Shown here: in pieces, positions 1 through 8,655 of the stretch
Layout of the letters: the number at the start of each line of letters is the position of its first letter
Numbering within the stretch: position 1 is the first letter of the stretch
Origin: an uncultured Bacteroidia bacterium
Lineage (GTDB): Bacteria > Bacteroidota > Bacteroidia > Bacteroidales > UBA932
Assembly: GCA_902762655.1 (NCBI GenBank)
Contig: CACWOZ010000025.1
Span: 1-33,381, forward strand
Direction: 5' to 3'
DNA length: 33,381 nt
The notes under the pieces: model-generated
Told to the model about the DNA's origin: nothing
Database searches by the model: none
The model's input: the letters and a program-made list of their open reading frames with translations, nothing else
Made by a program: the position numbers and the translations under genes

Positions 1-1419
1 TATTTCGGAGCTATTCCTTCGCGCGTAGCTGCCTTTATGAAAGAGTTGGAGAGGGAAGGATACAAGTTGGGTATTCCGTTGAAGACAAGGCATAAGGAGG
101 TCGCTCCCAACCAATTCGAGTTCGCCCCCATCTACGGAGAGATGAATCTGGCCAACGACCAGAACCAACAGATAATGAATGTGATGCACAGGGTAGCCCG
201 CAAGCATGGTTTTGTGGTTCTCCTGCACGAGAAGCCCTTCGCAGGGGTGAACGGCAGCGGCAAGCACAACAACTGGAGCCTGGGCACCGATACCGGGGTC
301 AACCTGATCGCTCCCGGCAAGGACGCTCTCGGAAATCTTCAGTTCATCACCTTCTTCGTGAATACCCTCTATGCCGTGCAGAGGCACAACGGCCTGCTCA
401 AAGCATCTATTGCATCGGCGACCAATGCCCACCGACTGGGTGCGAACGAGGCTCCGCCTGCCATAGTGTCCGCTTTCCTGGGTAGGACGATGAACGAGGT
501 CCTGCATAAATTGCTCGAACTTCCTTCCGGCACTCCTATCGAGATTGCCGGCAAGACAGGCGCATCTGTCGGAGCAATAGGCATTCCGCAGATATTCGTA
601 GACAACACCGACCGCAACCGTACATCGCCTTTCGCGTTCACAGGAAACCGTTTCGAGTTCCGTGCCGTGGGAGCCAGCGCCAACTGTGCCGGAGCGATGA
701 TCACCTTAAATACCGCAGTTGCCGAGCAGTTGCTCGACTTCAAACAGGCCATTGATGCCGAAACCGCCTCGGGAAAGCCTTTCGACATTGCCGTTATGGA
801 CACTCTCAAACCGCTGATAGCCAGCATTCTGAAAGTAGTCTGCTTCGACGGTAACGGCTACTCTGAAGAGTGGAAGAAAGAGGCCGCTCTCCGTGGGCTG
901 GATACGGAGAATATAGTTCCGAAGATGATTCTCGAATATGAGAAGGAGGCTTCGGTAAAGATGTTTACCCGATGCGCAGTCTTCAATGAAAAGGAACTGC
1001 ATGCCCGCAACGAGGTCAAGCTTGAGACATATGTAAAGAAGATACAGATTGAAGCCCGTGTAATGGGACGTATGGCATTGAACCACATTATTCCCGCCGC
1101 CATCGACTATCAGACAAGACTCCTGCAGAATGCCAGACTGCAGAGAGAATTGCTGGGAGAGGATGCGGCGAAGGTGGAACTGGGCTTTGCAAAGGAAATA
1201 TCCGTCCTTATCGCCGATATACGCGAAAAGGTGAAGGGCATTACCGAAGCCCGCAAGAAAGCCAACAAGATAGAGGATACCTACAAGAAGGCCCTCGCCT
1301 ACAGCGAGGTCGCCGAACTCCTGCCTGGTATCCGCAAGCCTATCGACGACCTTGAAGAAATCGTGGACAATGCCACATGGCCGCTGCCCAAATATAGGGA
1401 GCTGCTGTTTATCAGTTAA
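1..1419 (+). CDS. glnN: Glutamine synthetase type III, C-terminal part (5' end outside window)
   Basis: ATP-dependent synthesis of glutamine from glutamate and ammonium, in the cytoplasm. The reading frame is open from base 1 (YFGAIPSRVAAF...), so the first ATG at 37 is internal and the gene starts upstream. About 472 codons are present of a family usually near 700-730 residues. Family signatures visible: TRHKEVAPNQFEFAP near the start, HEKPFAGVNGSGKHNNWS (substrate/metal-binding region) and NRTSPFAFTGNRFEFRA. These separate GSIII from GSI and GSII. The C-terminal third is the helical extension typical of GSIII. The stop is 6 bases from the stop of the convergent GH3 gene, with no obvious terminator between them. 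GSIII is the common form in Bacteroidales. Regulation cannot be judged without the upstream region. Confidence 0.96.
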   Translation, partial: YFGAIPSRVAAFMKELEREGYKLGIPLKTRHKEVAPNQFEFAPIYGEMNLANDQNQQIMNVMHRVARKHGFVVLLHEKPFAGVNGSGKHNNWSLGTDTGVNLIAPGKDALGNLQFITFFVNTLYAVQRHNGLLKASIASATNAHRLGANEAPPAIVSAFLGRTMNEVLHKLLELPSGTPIEIAGKTGASVGAIGIPQIFVDNTDRNRTSPFAFTGNRFEFRAVGASANCAGAMITLNTAVAEQLLDFKQAIDAETASGKPFDIAVMDTLKPLIASILKVVCFDGNGYSEEWKKEAALRGLDTENIVPKMILEYEKEASVKMFTRCAVFNEKELHARNEVKLETYVKKIQIEARVMGRMALNHIIPAAIDYQTRLLQNARLQRELLGEDAAKVELGFAKEISVLIADIREKVKGITEARKKANKIEDTYKKALAYSEVAELLPGIRKPIDDLEEIVDNATWPLPKYRELLFIS

Positions 1420-1425
1420 TTCTGC

Positions 1426-3690
1426 CTACTTCGGTTCACAAGCGTGGGTTGCGGGATAATTCTTTGCGGAAGAAAGCTTGAATGCGACTTCTGCTCCGGG
1501 CTTGGTCACATCTGCTCCGAAGAAAGCCTTATAGGCTCCCTTGGCTGTCTCCCAGCGGGATTTCTCCGAATTAAAGGAAGCAAGTTGGCGGACAGGCACC
1601 ATAAATGTCATGGTCTGGCTTTCGCCTGGCTGCAGCAGAGCTGTCTTGCCGAACTCGCGTAGTTCCACCGAAGGTTTATCCTTGAAAGATCCGAGAGGCG
1701 CGGATACATAGAAGCCGATAGCCTCTTTCCCGGCAACAGAACCAGTATTCGTGACAGTCACACTTGCAATCACATTCGCTCCTTTCACTTTTACGCCTGC
1801 CCTGGAATAAGCGAAGGTCGTATAACTGAGACCGAATCCGAAAGGATAGGAGACAGGTTTGGAATTGGTGCAGAAATACCTGTAACCAACATAGATACCC
1901 TCGGTATAATCGGTGTATGCGATGTTTTTCAGGGGCATGTCGCGGCGTTCTGGATGCACAACGCTCTCGTTGGCCCTGTCGCTTATGAACTGATAAGGGA
2001 AATTGTCTGCTCCGGCTGCGTCGAAGTAATCCAGGGGGAAAGTCATCGGCAGGCATCCTGAAGGATTGACCTTACCGGTAAGCACGTCGGCTATGGCATT
2101 CCCGCCTTCCTCGCCGGGAAGCCAGGTGCAGAGAATCGCATCCGGAAGATAATTCCAGGATGCTGTTTCGACGGAGCCACAGATGTTCAGGAGCACTACG
2201 ACTTTCTTGCCTGCGGCGTGATATACCTCGCAGACCGTTTCAATCAGATTCTTCTCATTTTCCTGAATGAGGAAATCTTTTGTCAGTATCCGGTCGCGGG
2301 CTTCGCCGGAAATCCGGCCGAGCGTAATTACAGCGATATCGTTGTTCTCGGCGGTATTCTGTATGAGTTCGCGGGTTATTTCGAGTTCTGGCTTCTGTGC
2401 ATCTCCCACATGCACGTTCACCTTGTGATTGCTTTTCAGGTCTTCAGAAATGAAGGAAGCGTAACCTCTATATAGTTTCTCCAATCCGGGATCCAATTCG
2501 AAACCGGCATTCCTCAAGCCTTCGGCAGCACTGACCACATAGGGAGAATTAACCCATGCGGCGCCGTTTCCGCCCTGTATCAAATCGTAGGAATAAACGC
2601 CGAACAGGGCTGTCCTGACGGGTTCTAAAGGCAAGGTTCCGTCATTTTTCAACAGGACCATGCCTTCGGTAGCAGTCTCGCGGGCAACTTTGGCATGGGC
2701 ATCCAAGTCTGGCTTGAGGCTTGGTTTGTTGCCTTTGAATGCGGGGGTCTTTACTATGAGTTCCAGCAACTTGGTGCATGCCCTGTCCAGATCTTCCATC
2801 TTGAGTGTGCCGTTCGCGAGGCACTCATGGATGTGTGCTGTCTGCTTCGGGTCTCCTCCCATGAAGAGGTCGGTTCCGGCATTAAGTTGCCTGGGCGTAT
2901 TACGCTTGCCTGTCCAGTCGGTGACCACAAGCCCCTTGAATCCAAAGTCGTTTCTGAGAATCAGGGTGAGAAGGTCGCGGCTTTCCTGGGTGTATATGCC
3001 GTTAAGATAGTTGTAGGATGCCATCACCGTCCAGGGCTGGGAATGCTGCACGCAGAGTTCGAAGGCCTTGGTGTAGATTTCCCTCAGGGTGCGGGTGTCG
3101 AGCCTGGAGTCTCCATCAAGACGGTTGGTTTCCTGGCTGTTGGCCGCAAAATGTTTGGCAGAAGTGCCTACACCCTTGGACTGTACGCCATCGATGTATG
3201 CCGAGGCTATCATACCGGTGAGAACCGGATCCTCGGAAAAATACTCGAAGTTCCTGCCGTTCAGGGGATTGCGCAGAATGTTCATGCCGGGAGCCAGGAT
3301 GACATCGTTGCCCATATCGAGAGACTCTTCGCCTATCGCCTCACCGATGGTGCGGGCGACAGTCCGGTCCCAACTGGCAGCGGTCAGCAGGCCGGTAGGG
3401 AAGCATGTAGTCTCGTTCTTGCTCAAGCGTATGCCGACAGGCCCATCCATCATTACTATGGAAGGAATACCAAGCCGTGGGATAGGGTAGGTGACGCCTC
3501 CGGTTCCGGGAAGGTATTTGCCTTTGTAAGGAGGCTCATCCTTCTTGATCCCGACCACGAAGAGAGCCTTCTCTTCGGTTGTCATGGCTTTCACGACTTC
3601 CGGGATGTTGTTTTCGTTAAGTCTGGGTTGAGCGGATGCGCCCGCACCGGCGAGAGCCAGGCAGACGGTAGCGATGATCAATCTTTTCAT
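1426..3690 (-). CDS. Secreted glycoside hydrolase family 3 (beta-glucosidase-like)
   Basis: 754 residues with an N-terminal signal peptide (MKRLIIATVCLALAGAGASA-Q), so periplasmic or exported. The N-terminal GH3 TIM barrel carries the conserved KHFAAN (K179, H180) and the nucleophile Asp258 in GLVVTDW. The C-terminal GH3 sandwich begins near EGMVLLKNDGTLPL (about residue 343), with the probable acid/base Glu463 in GRISGEARDR. A fibronectin III-like domain ends the protein. Length and order match BglB-type GH3 enzymes, which release terminal beta-linked glucose and sometimes other sugars. Substrate cannot be fixed from sequence. It lies 15 bases downstream of a ROK regulator on the same strand, so the two probably form an operon. 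No SusC/SusD pair or sugar transporter is nearby, so this is not a classical polysaccharide utilisation locus. Confidence 0.93.
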   Translation of the reverse strand: MKRLIIATVCLALAGAGASAQPRLNENNIPEVVKAMTTEEKALFVVGIKKDEPPYKGKYLPGTGGVTYPIPRLGIPSIVMMDGPVGIRLSKNETTCFPTGLLTAASWDRTVARTIGEAIGEESLDMGNDVILAPGMNILRNPLNGRNFEYFSEDPVLTGMIASAYIDGVQSKGVGTSAKHFAANSQETNRLDGDSRLDTRTLREIYTKAFELCVQHSQPWTVMASYNYLNGIYTQESRDLLTLILRNDFGFKGLVVTDWTGKRNTPRQLNAGTDLFMGGDPKQTAHIHECLANGTLKMEDLDRACTKLLELIVKTPAFKGNKPSLKPDLDAHAKVARETATEGMVLLKNDGTLPLEPVRTALFGVYSYDLIQGGNGAAWVNSPYVVSAAEGLRNAGFELDPGLEKLYRGYASFISEDLKSNHKVNVHVGDAQKPELEITRELIQNTAENNDIAVITLGRISGEARDRILTKDFLIQENEKNLIETVCEVYHAAGKKVVVLLNICGSVETASWNYLPDAILCTWLPGEEGGNAIADVLTGKVNPSGCLPMTFPLDYFDAAGADNFPYQFISDRANESVVHPERRDMPLKNIAYTDYTEGIYVGYRYFCTNSKPVSYPFGFGLSYTTFAYSRAGVKVKGANVIASVTVTNTGSVAGKEAIGFYVSAPLGSFKDKPSVELREFGKTALLQPGESQTMTFMVPVRQLASFNSEKSRWETAKGAYKAFFGADVTKPGAEVAFKLSSAKNYPATHACEPK

Positions 3691-3705
3691 GATATGGTTA
3701 GGAAG

Positions 3706-4872
3706 TTATATCTGGTTGAGGTATTTACTTCGCGAAAGAAGGCAGTCTCCGATTGCGGCTGCGCTGCGTCCGAGGCGTGAAAACCGTATCTTGGTGTCGG
3801 CGCTGACTTTGCTGAGCGAGAGTTTATTCACGGCAGTACGGATGGGGAGCAAGAGATAATCCCTCCCCACGATAAGACGGCCCCCTATCACCACAAGGCC
3901 AGGGTTGAAAATATTGATGAGCCCTGCTATTCCGCGCCCGAGAGTCTCCCCGATAGCTCCGATTCCTTCGATAGCCAGCACATCTTCATCTTCGACTGCG
4001 TCAAGGACGTTCTGGAGGCTGATTTCACCCTTCTCTTTGTATATGTTGGACAGGGAGGAACGTCTTCCTTCCTTAAGCCTGCTGACAATCCACTTGGTGA
4101 GCGCCGATCCGGAGGCGCCGGTTTCGAGGCAGCCTATCTTTCCGCAGCGGCAGATGATGTTGTTGTCGAGAAGGGGGAAGTGCCCGAATTCCCCTGAGAA
4201 TCCGGACTTTCCGTAATAAAGATTGCCGTCCAGTATCATGCCCATGCCCAGACCCCAGCTAAGGTTGATGAAGAGCATGTTCCTGTCGGCCTGGCCGCTG
4301 GCGGACATGTATTCACCATATGTCATTGCGCGGGAGTCGTTCTCGATATAGACGGGGGTGCCGAGTTCGCGCTGGAATATATCTTTGAGGGGTATGTCGT
4401 CGCTGACAAAATAAGAAAGGCTGAATCCCTTTTCTGGATTGACCCTTCCGGAGAGGCTGATGCCTATTCCGAGGACCTTATCCCAGAAAAGGCCGGAATC
4501 CGTAACTACTTCCTTGATTTTCCGGCATATGGTCCGGAAAGAATCGGCGTTTGCCTCGAGCACGAAGAAGATATCCTGGATGAAGAACTTGAGATTCCCC
4601 GTGAAATCGGCAATGGCGATGTGGAAATGCTGTCTTGCGACATCTACGCCTACGAAGTAGCCTGCATCCGGATTGAGCCCGAAGGTGTTCGGCCTACGGC
4701 CTCCGCTGGTGCCCACCTTGCCTTTCTCGATGAGGAAACCGTCGCTTATCAGTTCGGAAACCAGCTTGGTGACGGTGGGGACACTGAGCGAAAGGTTTTT
4801 ACTGAAGTCTGCGATGCTGCAGTCTCCGTTCCTTATGCAGGATTCGATTATTCCTTTCTGGGCGCTCGTCAT
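3706..4872 (-). CDS. ROK family transcriptional regulator (NagC/XylR type)
   Basis: 388 residues. Residues about 15-50 form a winged helix-turn-helix (DFSKNLSLSVPTVTKLVSEL) followed by GKVGTSGGRRP, the usual wing and linker of ROK repressors. The ROK sugar-kinase-like domain follows, with FVGVDVA in the phosphate loop, ENDSRAM in the sugar-binding region and the zinc signature CRCGKIGCLE. It most likely senses a sugar or sugar phosphate and controls the adjacent GH3 gene and itself. Kinase activity is possible in the family but the HTH argues for a regulator. The ATG at 4872 lies about 17-20 bases downstream of the transcription start predicted from the -7 box at 4895-4902. It is divergent from the 4949 gene, so an operator could affect both. 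Confidence 0.92.
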   Translation of the reverse strand: MTSAQKGIIESCIRNGDCSIADFSKNLSLSVPTVTKLVSELISDGFLIEKGKVGTSGGRRPNTFGLNPDAGYFVGVDVARQHFHIAIADFTGNLKFFIQDIFFVLEANADSFRTICRKIKEVVTDSGLFWDKVLGIGISLSGRVNPEKGFSLSYFVSDDIPLKDIFQRELGTPVYIENDSRAMTYGEYMSASGQADRNMLFINLSWGLGMGMILDGNLYYGKSGFSGEFGHFPLLDNNIICRCGKIGCLETGASGSALTKWIVSRLKEGRRSSLSNIYKEKGEISLQNVLDAVEDEDVLAIEGIGAIGETLGRGIAGLINIFNPGLVVIGGRLIVGRDYLLLPIRTAVNKLSLSKVSADTKIRFSRLGRSAAAIGDCLLSRSKYLNQI

Positions 4873-4894
4873 AAGACTTGTAAATGAACCAATA

Positions 4895-4902
4895 CAAAAT
4901 TA
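4895..4902 (-). promoter_or_regulatory. Bacteroidetes -7 promoter element for the ROK-GH3 operon
   Basis: Plus-strand CAAAATTA reads TAATTTTG on the minus strand, an exact TAnnTTTG match 23 bases upstream of the ROK start codon. No convincing -33 TTG at the usual distance. Confidence 0.6.
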
Positions 4903-4914
4903 ACAAAATATTAG

Positions 4915-4922
4915 TACTTTTG
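4915..4922 (+). promoter_or_regulatory. Bacteroidetes -7 promoter element for the 4949-10415 run
   Basis: TACTTTTG matches TAnnTTTG and lies 26 bases upstream of the ATG at 4949, giving a predicted 5' leader of about 22 bases that is very A/T rich. It is back to back with the minus-strand box at 4895-4902. A -33 element is not clear. Confidence 0.6.
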
Positions 4923-4948
4923 TAAAGTTTTTTAAAAATATTTAAAAA

Positions 4949-5767
4949 ATGCGAGATAAGAGATTGTCCCTAAGGGCCAAAATTTTTTTGAGCCTGTTTT
5001 CCATAGCGGTTGTGCTGCTCATTTCCAGCATCATCTCCGTCATGGAATTCAGAAGGATGAGTTCTTACATCTCTGACATGGTCGCCGACAATATCGAGAG
5101 CATCAATGCCGCCCAGAAATTGTATGACGACGCAAACAGCTACAATCTTGCCATCCTATCGGTTATCGGCGATGAAACATCCTCGATGCTTCCAGGCTTC
5201 GACGAGACGTCTTTTTCCTCACGTCTGGACAGTCTCCGTTCTTCGGCTCCAAATTCGATAGTGGCACACCTGGCGGATTCCGTACAGTATGCTTATGCGG
5301 CTTATATGCTGACATCCCTCGAACTCGAGGACGTGCTGGTATCGGATTTCATCGATACCAGGTCCTGGTATTTCGAGCGTTTGCAGCCCCGTTACAACAG
5401 GCTTCGCCACGACATAGACGCCCTCTCAAATTCCATTTATGACGAACTCGAAAACAATTCTGTGACCTTCCAGGGCGCTTTCTACAGGAGCATCATTCCT
5501 GGAATGGTTGCAGTTGCGGTCGGGCTGCTTTTGGTGGTGATGCTGATGTTCTTCCTGGAATCGAACTACATCAAACCGGTTTACCGCATACTCGGTTCGC
5601 TGGGCAATTACCGCAATTTCGGAAGAGATTATAACTACAATTTCGACGGTGATGACCAGCTCAATGACCTCAATACATCCGTTAGGGAACTGACGGAAGA
5701 GAACAAGAATCTCCGGAAACGGATTTCTGCCATGAAGAGGTCTTTCCGTAAAAAAGACAACGCCTGA
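4949..5767 (+). CDS. Two-TM sensor-like membrane protein without output domain
   Basis: 272 residues. Membrane segment 1 is at about residues 12-33 and segment 2 at about 182-203. Between them lies a mostly helical periplasmic domain of about 150 residues resembling the four-helix-bundle ligand-binding domains of chemoreceptors and sensor kinases. After segment 2 come YIKPVYRILGSLGNY, reminiscent of the first HAMP helix, and a charged coiled coil (VRELTEENKNLRKRI). The protein then ends: there is no histidine kinase, cyclase or methyl-accepting domain, and no remnant of one follows, because trkH starts at once. The stop overlaps the trkH ATG by one base (TGATG), so the two are translationally coupled. 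A role in sensing for, or regulating, K+ uptake is inference. Function unknown. Confidence 0.8.
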   Translation: MRDKRLSLRAKIFLSLFSIAVVLLISSIISVMEFRRMSSYISDMVADNIESINAAQKLYDDANSYNLAILSVIGDETSSMLPGFDETSFSSRLDSLRSSAPNSIVAHLADSVQYAYAAYMLTSLELEDVLVSDFIDTRSWYFERLQPRYNRLRHDIDALSNSIYDELENNSVTFQGAFYRSIIPGMVAVAVGLLLVVMLMFFLESNYIKPVYRILGSLGNYRNFGRDYNYNFDGDDQLNDLNTSVRELTEENKNLRKRISAMKRSFRKKDNA

Positions 5768-7221
5768 TGAATTGGAAAACCATCAGCAGGAATGTGGGCT
5801 ACGCACTTCTCGTGAGTGCGTTGTTTATGCTCATAGCCTTGCTGATTGCCATTTTCGGCAAGGAAGATACTGCCATCGCTCCGCTCAGCATCAGTTTCCT
5901 CCTTACATTCATTTTCGGCGTATTTCCTTTCATATTCGTGCGGAAGAATGCCGTCATCACTATGCGCGAAGGCTATGTGATCATCGTGCTGTCCTGGCTG
6001 CTTTCCTTCATTTTCGGTATGCTGCCCTATGTGTTGTGGGGTGGCCCTTTTACCGTTATCAATGCGTGGTTCGAGAGTGTTTCCGGATATACCACTACCG
6101 GCGCCAGCATTCTCGAGCAGGTGGAGACTCTGCCCAGGTCGCTGCTCTTTTGGCGCAGCGCCACGCATTTCATCGGAGGTTTGGGAGTCGTGGTGTTCCT
6201 TCTACTTATCATCCCCTCATCCAGCCCCATGAGGCTGCGTCTGACGAACATGGAACTCTCTTCACTTTCGAAGGATTCCTATAATGTGCGTGCCAACCAG
6301 ACGGTGTACATCTTTACCTCCGTCTACCTTGGCATGAACATCGTGGCCTTCTTCGCCTACTGGATTGCCGGGATGACGCCTTTCGACGCGATCAACCACG
6401 CCTTCAGCGTATGTGCCACGGGAGGTTTCAGCAGCAGGGACCTGTCCATCGCGTCCTTCCATTCGCTGCCCATCACCCTGGTGACCATGTTCTTCATGTA
6501 TGTCGCTTCGCTACATTTCGGCATGCTCTACATAACGGTTGTCACCCGTTCGATAAAGCCCCTGAACAACGATGTTTTCAAATTTTACACGGGAACACTG
6601 ATAGTCGGCTCCATACTGGTGGCCACCGCCCTCAAGCGCAGCGGAGTGATAGAATCCTGGTACTGGGCACTGATAGACGGCAGTTTCCAATTGCTCAGTT
6701 ATGCTTCGACAACGGGATTCGCTATATCCGATAACAGCATATGGCCGCTTTTTCCTACGATACTCATTCTGGTACTTGGCGTTCAATGCGGCATGGCCGG
6801 GTCCACGACAGGAGGTGTTAAGTCCGACCGTATCCTGCTGGTTTTCAAGAGCATGTCCGTACATATCAAGCGCTCTGTCAACCCCTCGACCGTGAACGAG
6901 GTCCGCCTTAACGGCAAGCCTCTGAGCGACAAGGATGTAGAGCCACATGTGCTATACGTCGCCTTCTTCTTCCTGATTTTCGTTATTTCGACTCTTCTAT
7001 GCCTTGCATCCGGATCCGATAATACTAACGCTATCATGGGCACGCTGAGTTGCCTCGACAATGTTGGCCCTGCGGCTGGCAGCATAGGTACCTTCGGCAA
7101 CTACAACGCCGAGCCGGCCATGGCCAAGTTCTTCTATACGATAGACATGTTCATGGGGCGCGTGGAGATTTATCCCGTGCTAGCAGTCGCGTCATTCATC
7201 TTCAGCAGAAAGAACAGATAG
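5767..7221 (+). CDS. trkH: TrkH-family potassium uptake channel subunit
   Basis: 484 residues, an inner-membrane protein of the TrkH/KtrB/HKT superfamily that moves K+ (often with Na+ or H+ coupling). All four pore-loop selectivity motifs are visible: SGYTTTGAS, CATGGFSS, YASTTGFAIS and LDNVGPAAGSIG, each flanked by hydrophobic helices. This is the full family length. TrkH normally works with the NAD/ATP-binding regulatory subunit TrkA, but no trkA is in this window. Its partner here is the sensor-like protein just upstream, with a one-base overlap. The stop TAG is followed directly by the ATG of the helicase gene at 7222, so these genes share a transcript. Confidence 0.95.
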   Translation: MNWKTISRNVGYALLVSALFMLIALLIAIFGKEDTAIAPLSISFLLTFIFGVFPFIFVRKNAVITMREGYVIIVLSWLLSFIFGMLPYVLWGGPFTVINAWFESVSGYTTTGASILEQVETLPRSLLFWRSATHFIGGLGVVVFLLLIIPSSSPMRLRLTNMELSSLSKDSYNVRANQTVYIFTSVYLGMNIVAFFAYWIAGMTPFDAINHAFSVCATGGFSSRDLSIASFHSLPITLVTMFFMYVASLHFGMLYITVVTRSIKPLNNDVFKFYTGTLIVGSILVATALKRSGVIESWYWALIDGSFQLLSYASTTGFAISDNSIWPLFPTILILVLGVQCGMAGSTTGGVKSDRILLVFKSMSVHIKRSVNPSTVNEVRLNGKPLSDKDVEPHVLYVAFFFLIFVISTLLCLASGSDNTNAIMGTLSCLDNVGPAAGSIGTFGNYNAEPAMAKFFYTIDMFMGRVEIYPVLAVASFIFSRKNR

Positions 7222-8655
7222 ATGGACCGCAGCGATTTTCTCTACAAAGAATTCTCTCGCCGCTTTGCGTATGAGCCCACTCCATGCCAGGATGCTCTCA
7301 TGCATAAGATAGCATCCTTCCTTACCGGTGACGACGGCGACATCCTTGTCGTGAACGGATATGCCGGAACAGGCAAGACGACAGCTATTTCGGTAGTGAT
7401 AGATGCGCTGGAGGAACTCAAACTCCACACTGTGCTGCTAGCTCCTACCGGCAGGGCGGCAAAGGTTCTCTCAGGTATGGCCCGCAGGCCCGCCTATACC
7501 ATTCACAAACATATCTATCGCCAGAAGTCCGTGGGAGCGGACGGGTTCGGCCAGTTTTCCTTATCTCCCAACAAGGCGAGGAACACCCTGTTCGTCGTGG
7601 ACGAGGTCTCGCTCATAGGCATCGACGAATCAGCCCATCAAGGCACCACTGCATTCGGCACAGGCAATCTGTTGGAAGACCTGATCGCGTTCGTCCGTGC
7701 GGGCAGCGATTGCCGGCTGATACTGATAGGCGATGCCGCACAGCTGCCTCCGGTAGGGCTGGATGCCAGCCCTGCTCTCAGTCCGGACTACATGGACGGT
7801 TTTGGGGGCGTGGATTATGCCGAACTCACTTCGGTGGTTCGTCAGGCGTCTGAATCCGGAATCCTGCGCAACGCTACCAGGATCAGGGAGATGATACGCA
7901 TGGCAGAGGCGGGGGAGGATCCCGGGACTATCAAACTGAACGTTCAGGGTTGCAGCGACATAGTCCGTATAGGCGGAGGGGAATTGATCGATACCCTTAC
8001 CTCGGCTTACGGCGATTACGGAGAGGATGGGACCATCATTCTCTGTCGTTCCAACAAGAGGGCGATCCGCTACAATCTGGGCGTACGTGCCCAGGTACAA
8101 TACAAAGAAGAACGCCTGGTGCGCGGCGACCGGCTTATGATCGTGAAGAACTGCTACCAGTTCGTGCAGGATGTCGAGGGAATGGATTACATCGCAAACG
8201 GTGACATGGCCTCACTTGTGCGTATCCGTAATTACGAAGACCGCTACGGCCTGCATTTCGCCGATGCGGTGCTGTCTTTCCCGGATTACGGTGAGAGGGA
8301 AATAAAGGCCAAGGTCTGTCTTGATACCCTGGAAAGCGAATCCGCCTCGCTTACCTACGAACAGCAGAACCAACTATATCAGGGTGTATCGGCCGACTAT
8401 GCGTCACTGACGACGAAGAAGGCCCGTTACGAGGCTGTGCGCGAGGATCCCTATTATAATGCCCTGCAACTTAAATACGCCGAAGCGATTACCTGCCACA
8501 AGTCGCAGGGAGGGCAGTGGGGCTGCGTATTCATAGATTGCCCGTTCTGGCAGGACGAGCAGACACTGGACGACCTCAAATGGCTTTATACGGCAATCAC
8601 GCGCGCTGTCGAGAAAGTATATCTGGTAAATTTCAATGACAGGTTTTTTGTATGA
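7222..8655 (+). CDS. RecD-like superfamily 1 DNA helicase / AAA ATPase
   Basis: 477 residues. Walker A is NGYAGTGKTT (about residues 45-54), Walker B FVVDEVSLIG, and the motif III region LIGDAAQLPPVG. The C-terminal UvrD_C_2-type segment carries AITCHKSQGGQWGCVFID and LYTAITRAVEKVYLV. This is the compact RecD/exonuclease V alpha-like ATPase common in Bacteroidetes, presumed to be a 5'-3' ssDNA-dependent helicase. It lacks a RecB/RecC context and the long N-terminal region of RecD2, so a role in a RecBCD complex is unlikely. It abuts trkH with no gap and overlaps the downstream peptidase by ATGA. Genes in this run are functionally unrelated housekeeping genes packed together. Confidence 0.9.
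   Translation: MDRSDFLYKEFSRRFAYEPTPCQDALMHKIASFLTGDDGDILVVNGYAGTGKTTAISVVIDALEELKLHTVLLAPTGRAAKVLSGMARRPAYTIHKHIYRQKSVGADGFGQFSLSPNKARNTLFVVDEVSLIGIDESAHQGTTAFGTGNLLEDLIAFVRAGSDCRLILIGDAAQLPPVGLDASPALSPDYMDGFGGVDYAELTSVVRQASESGILRNATRIREMIRMAEAGEDPGTIKLNVQGCSDIVRIGGGELIDTLTSAYGDYGEDGTIILCRSNKRAIRYNLGVRAQVQYKEERLVRGDRLMIVKNCYQFVQDVEGMDYIANGDMASLVRIRNYEDRYGLHFADAVLSFPDYGEREIKAKVCLDTLESESASLTYEQQNQLYQGVSADYASLTTKKARYEAVREDPYYNALQLKYAEAITCHKSQGGQWGCVFIDCPFWQDEQTLDDLKWLYTAITRAVEKVYLVNFNDRFFV

Noticed and set aside
37-1419. Glutamine synthetase starting at ATG 37
   Set aside because: The frame is open and matches GSIII upstream of this ATG to the window edge, so it is a partial gene and not a short one.
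2695-3780. Plus-strand frame of 361 codons
   Set aside because: Antisense to the GH3 gene and running into the ROK gene. Composition is shadow-like with no recognisable motif.
1426-4872. ROK plus GH3 as a polysaccharide utilisation locus
   Set aside because: No SusC/SusD pair, transporter or further carbohydrate enzyme is present, only a regulator and one glycosidase.
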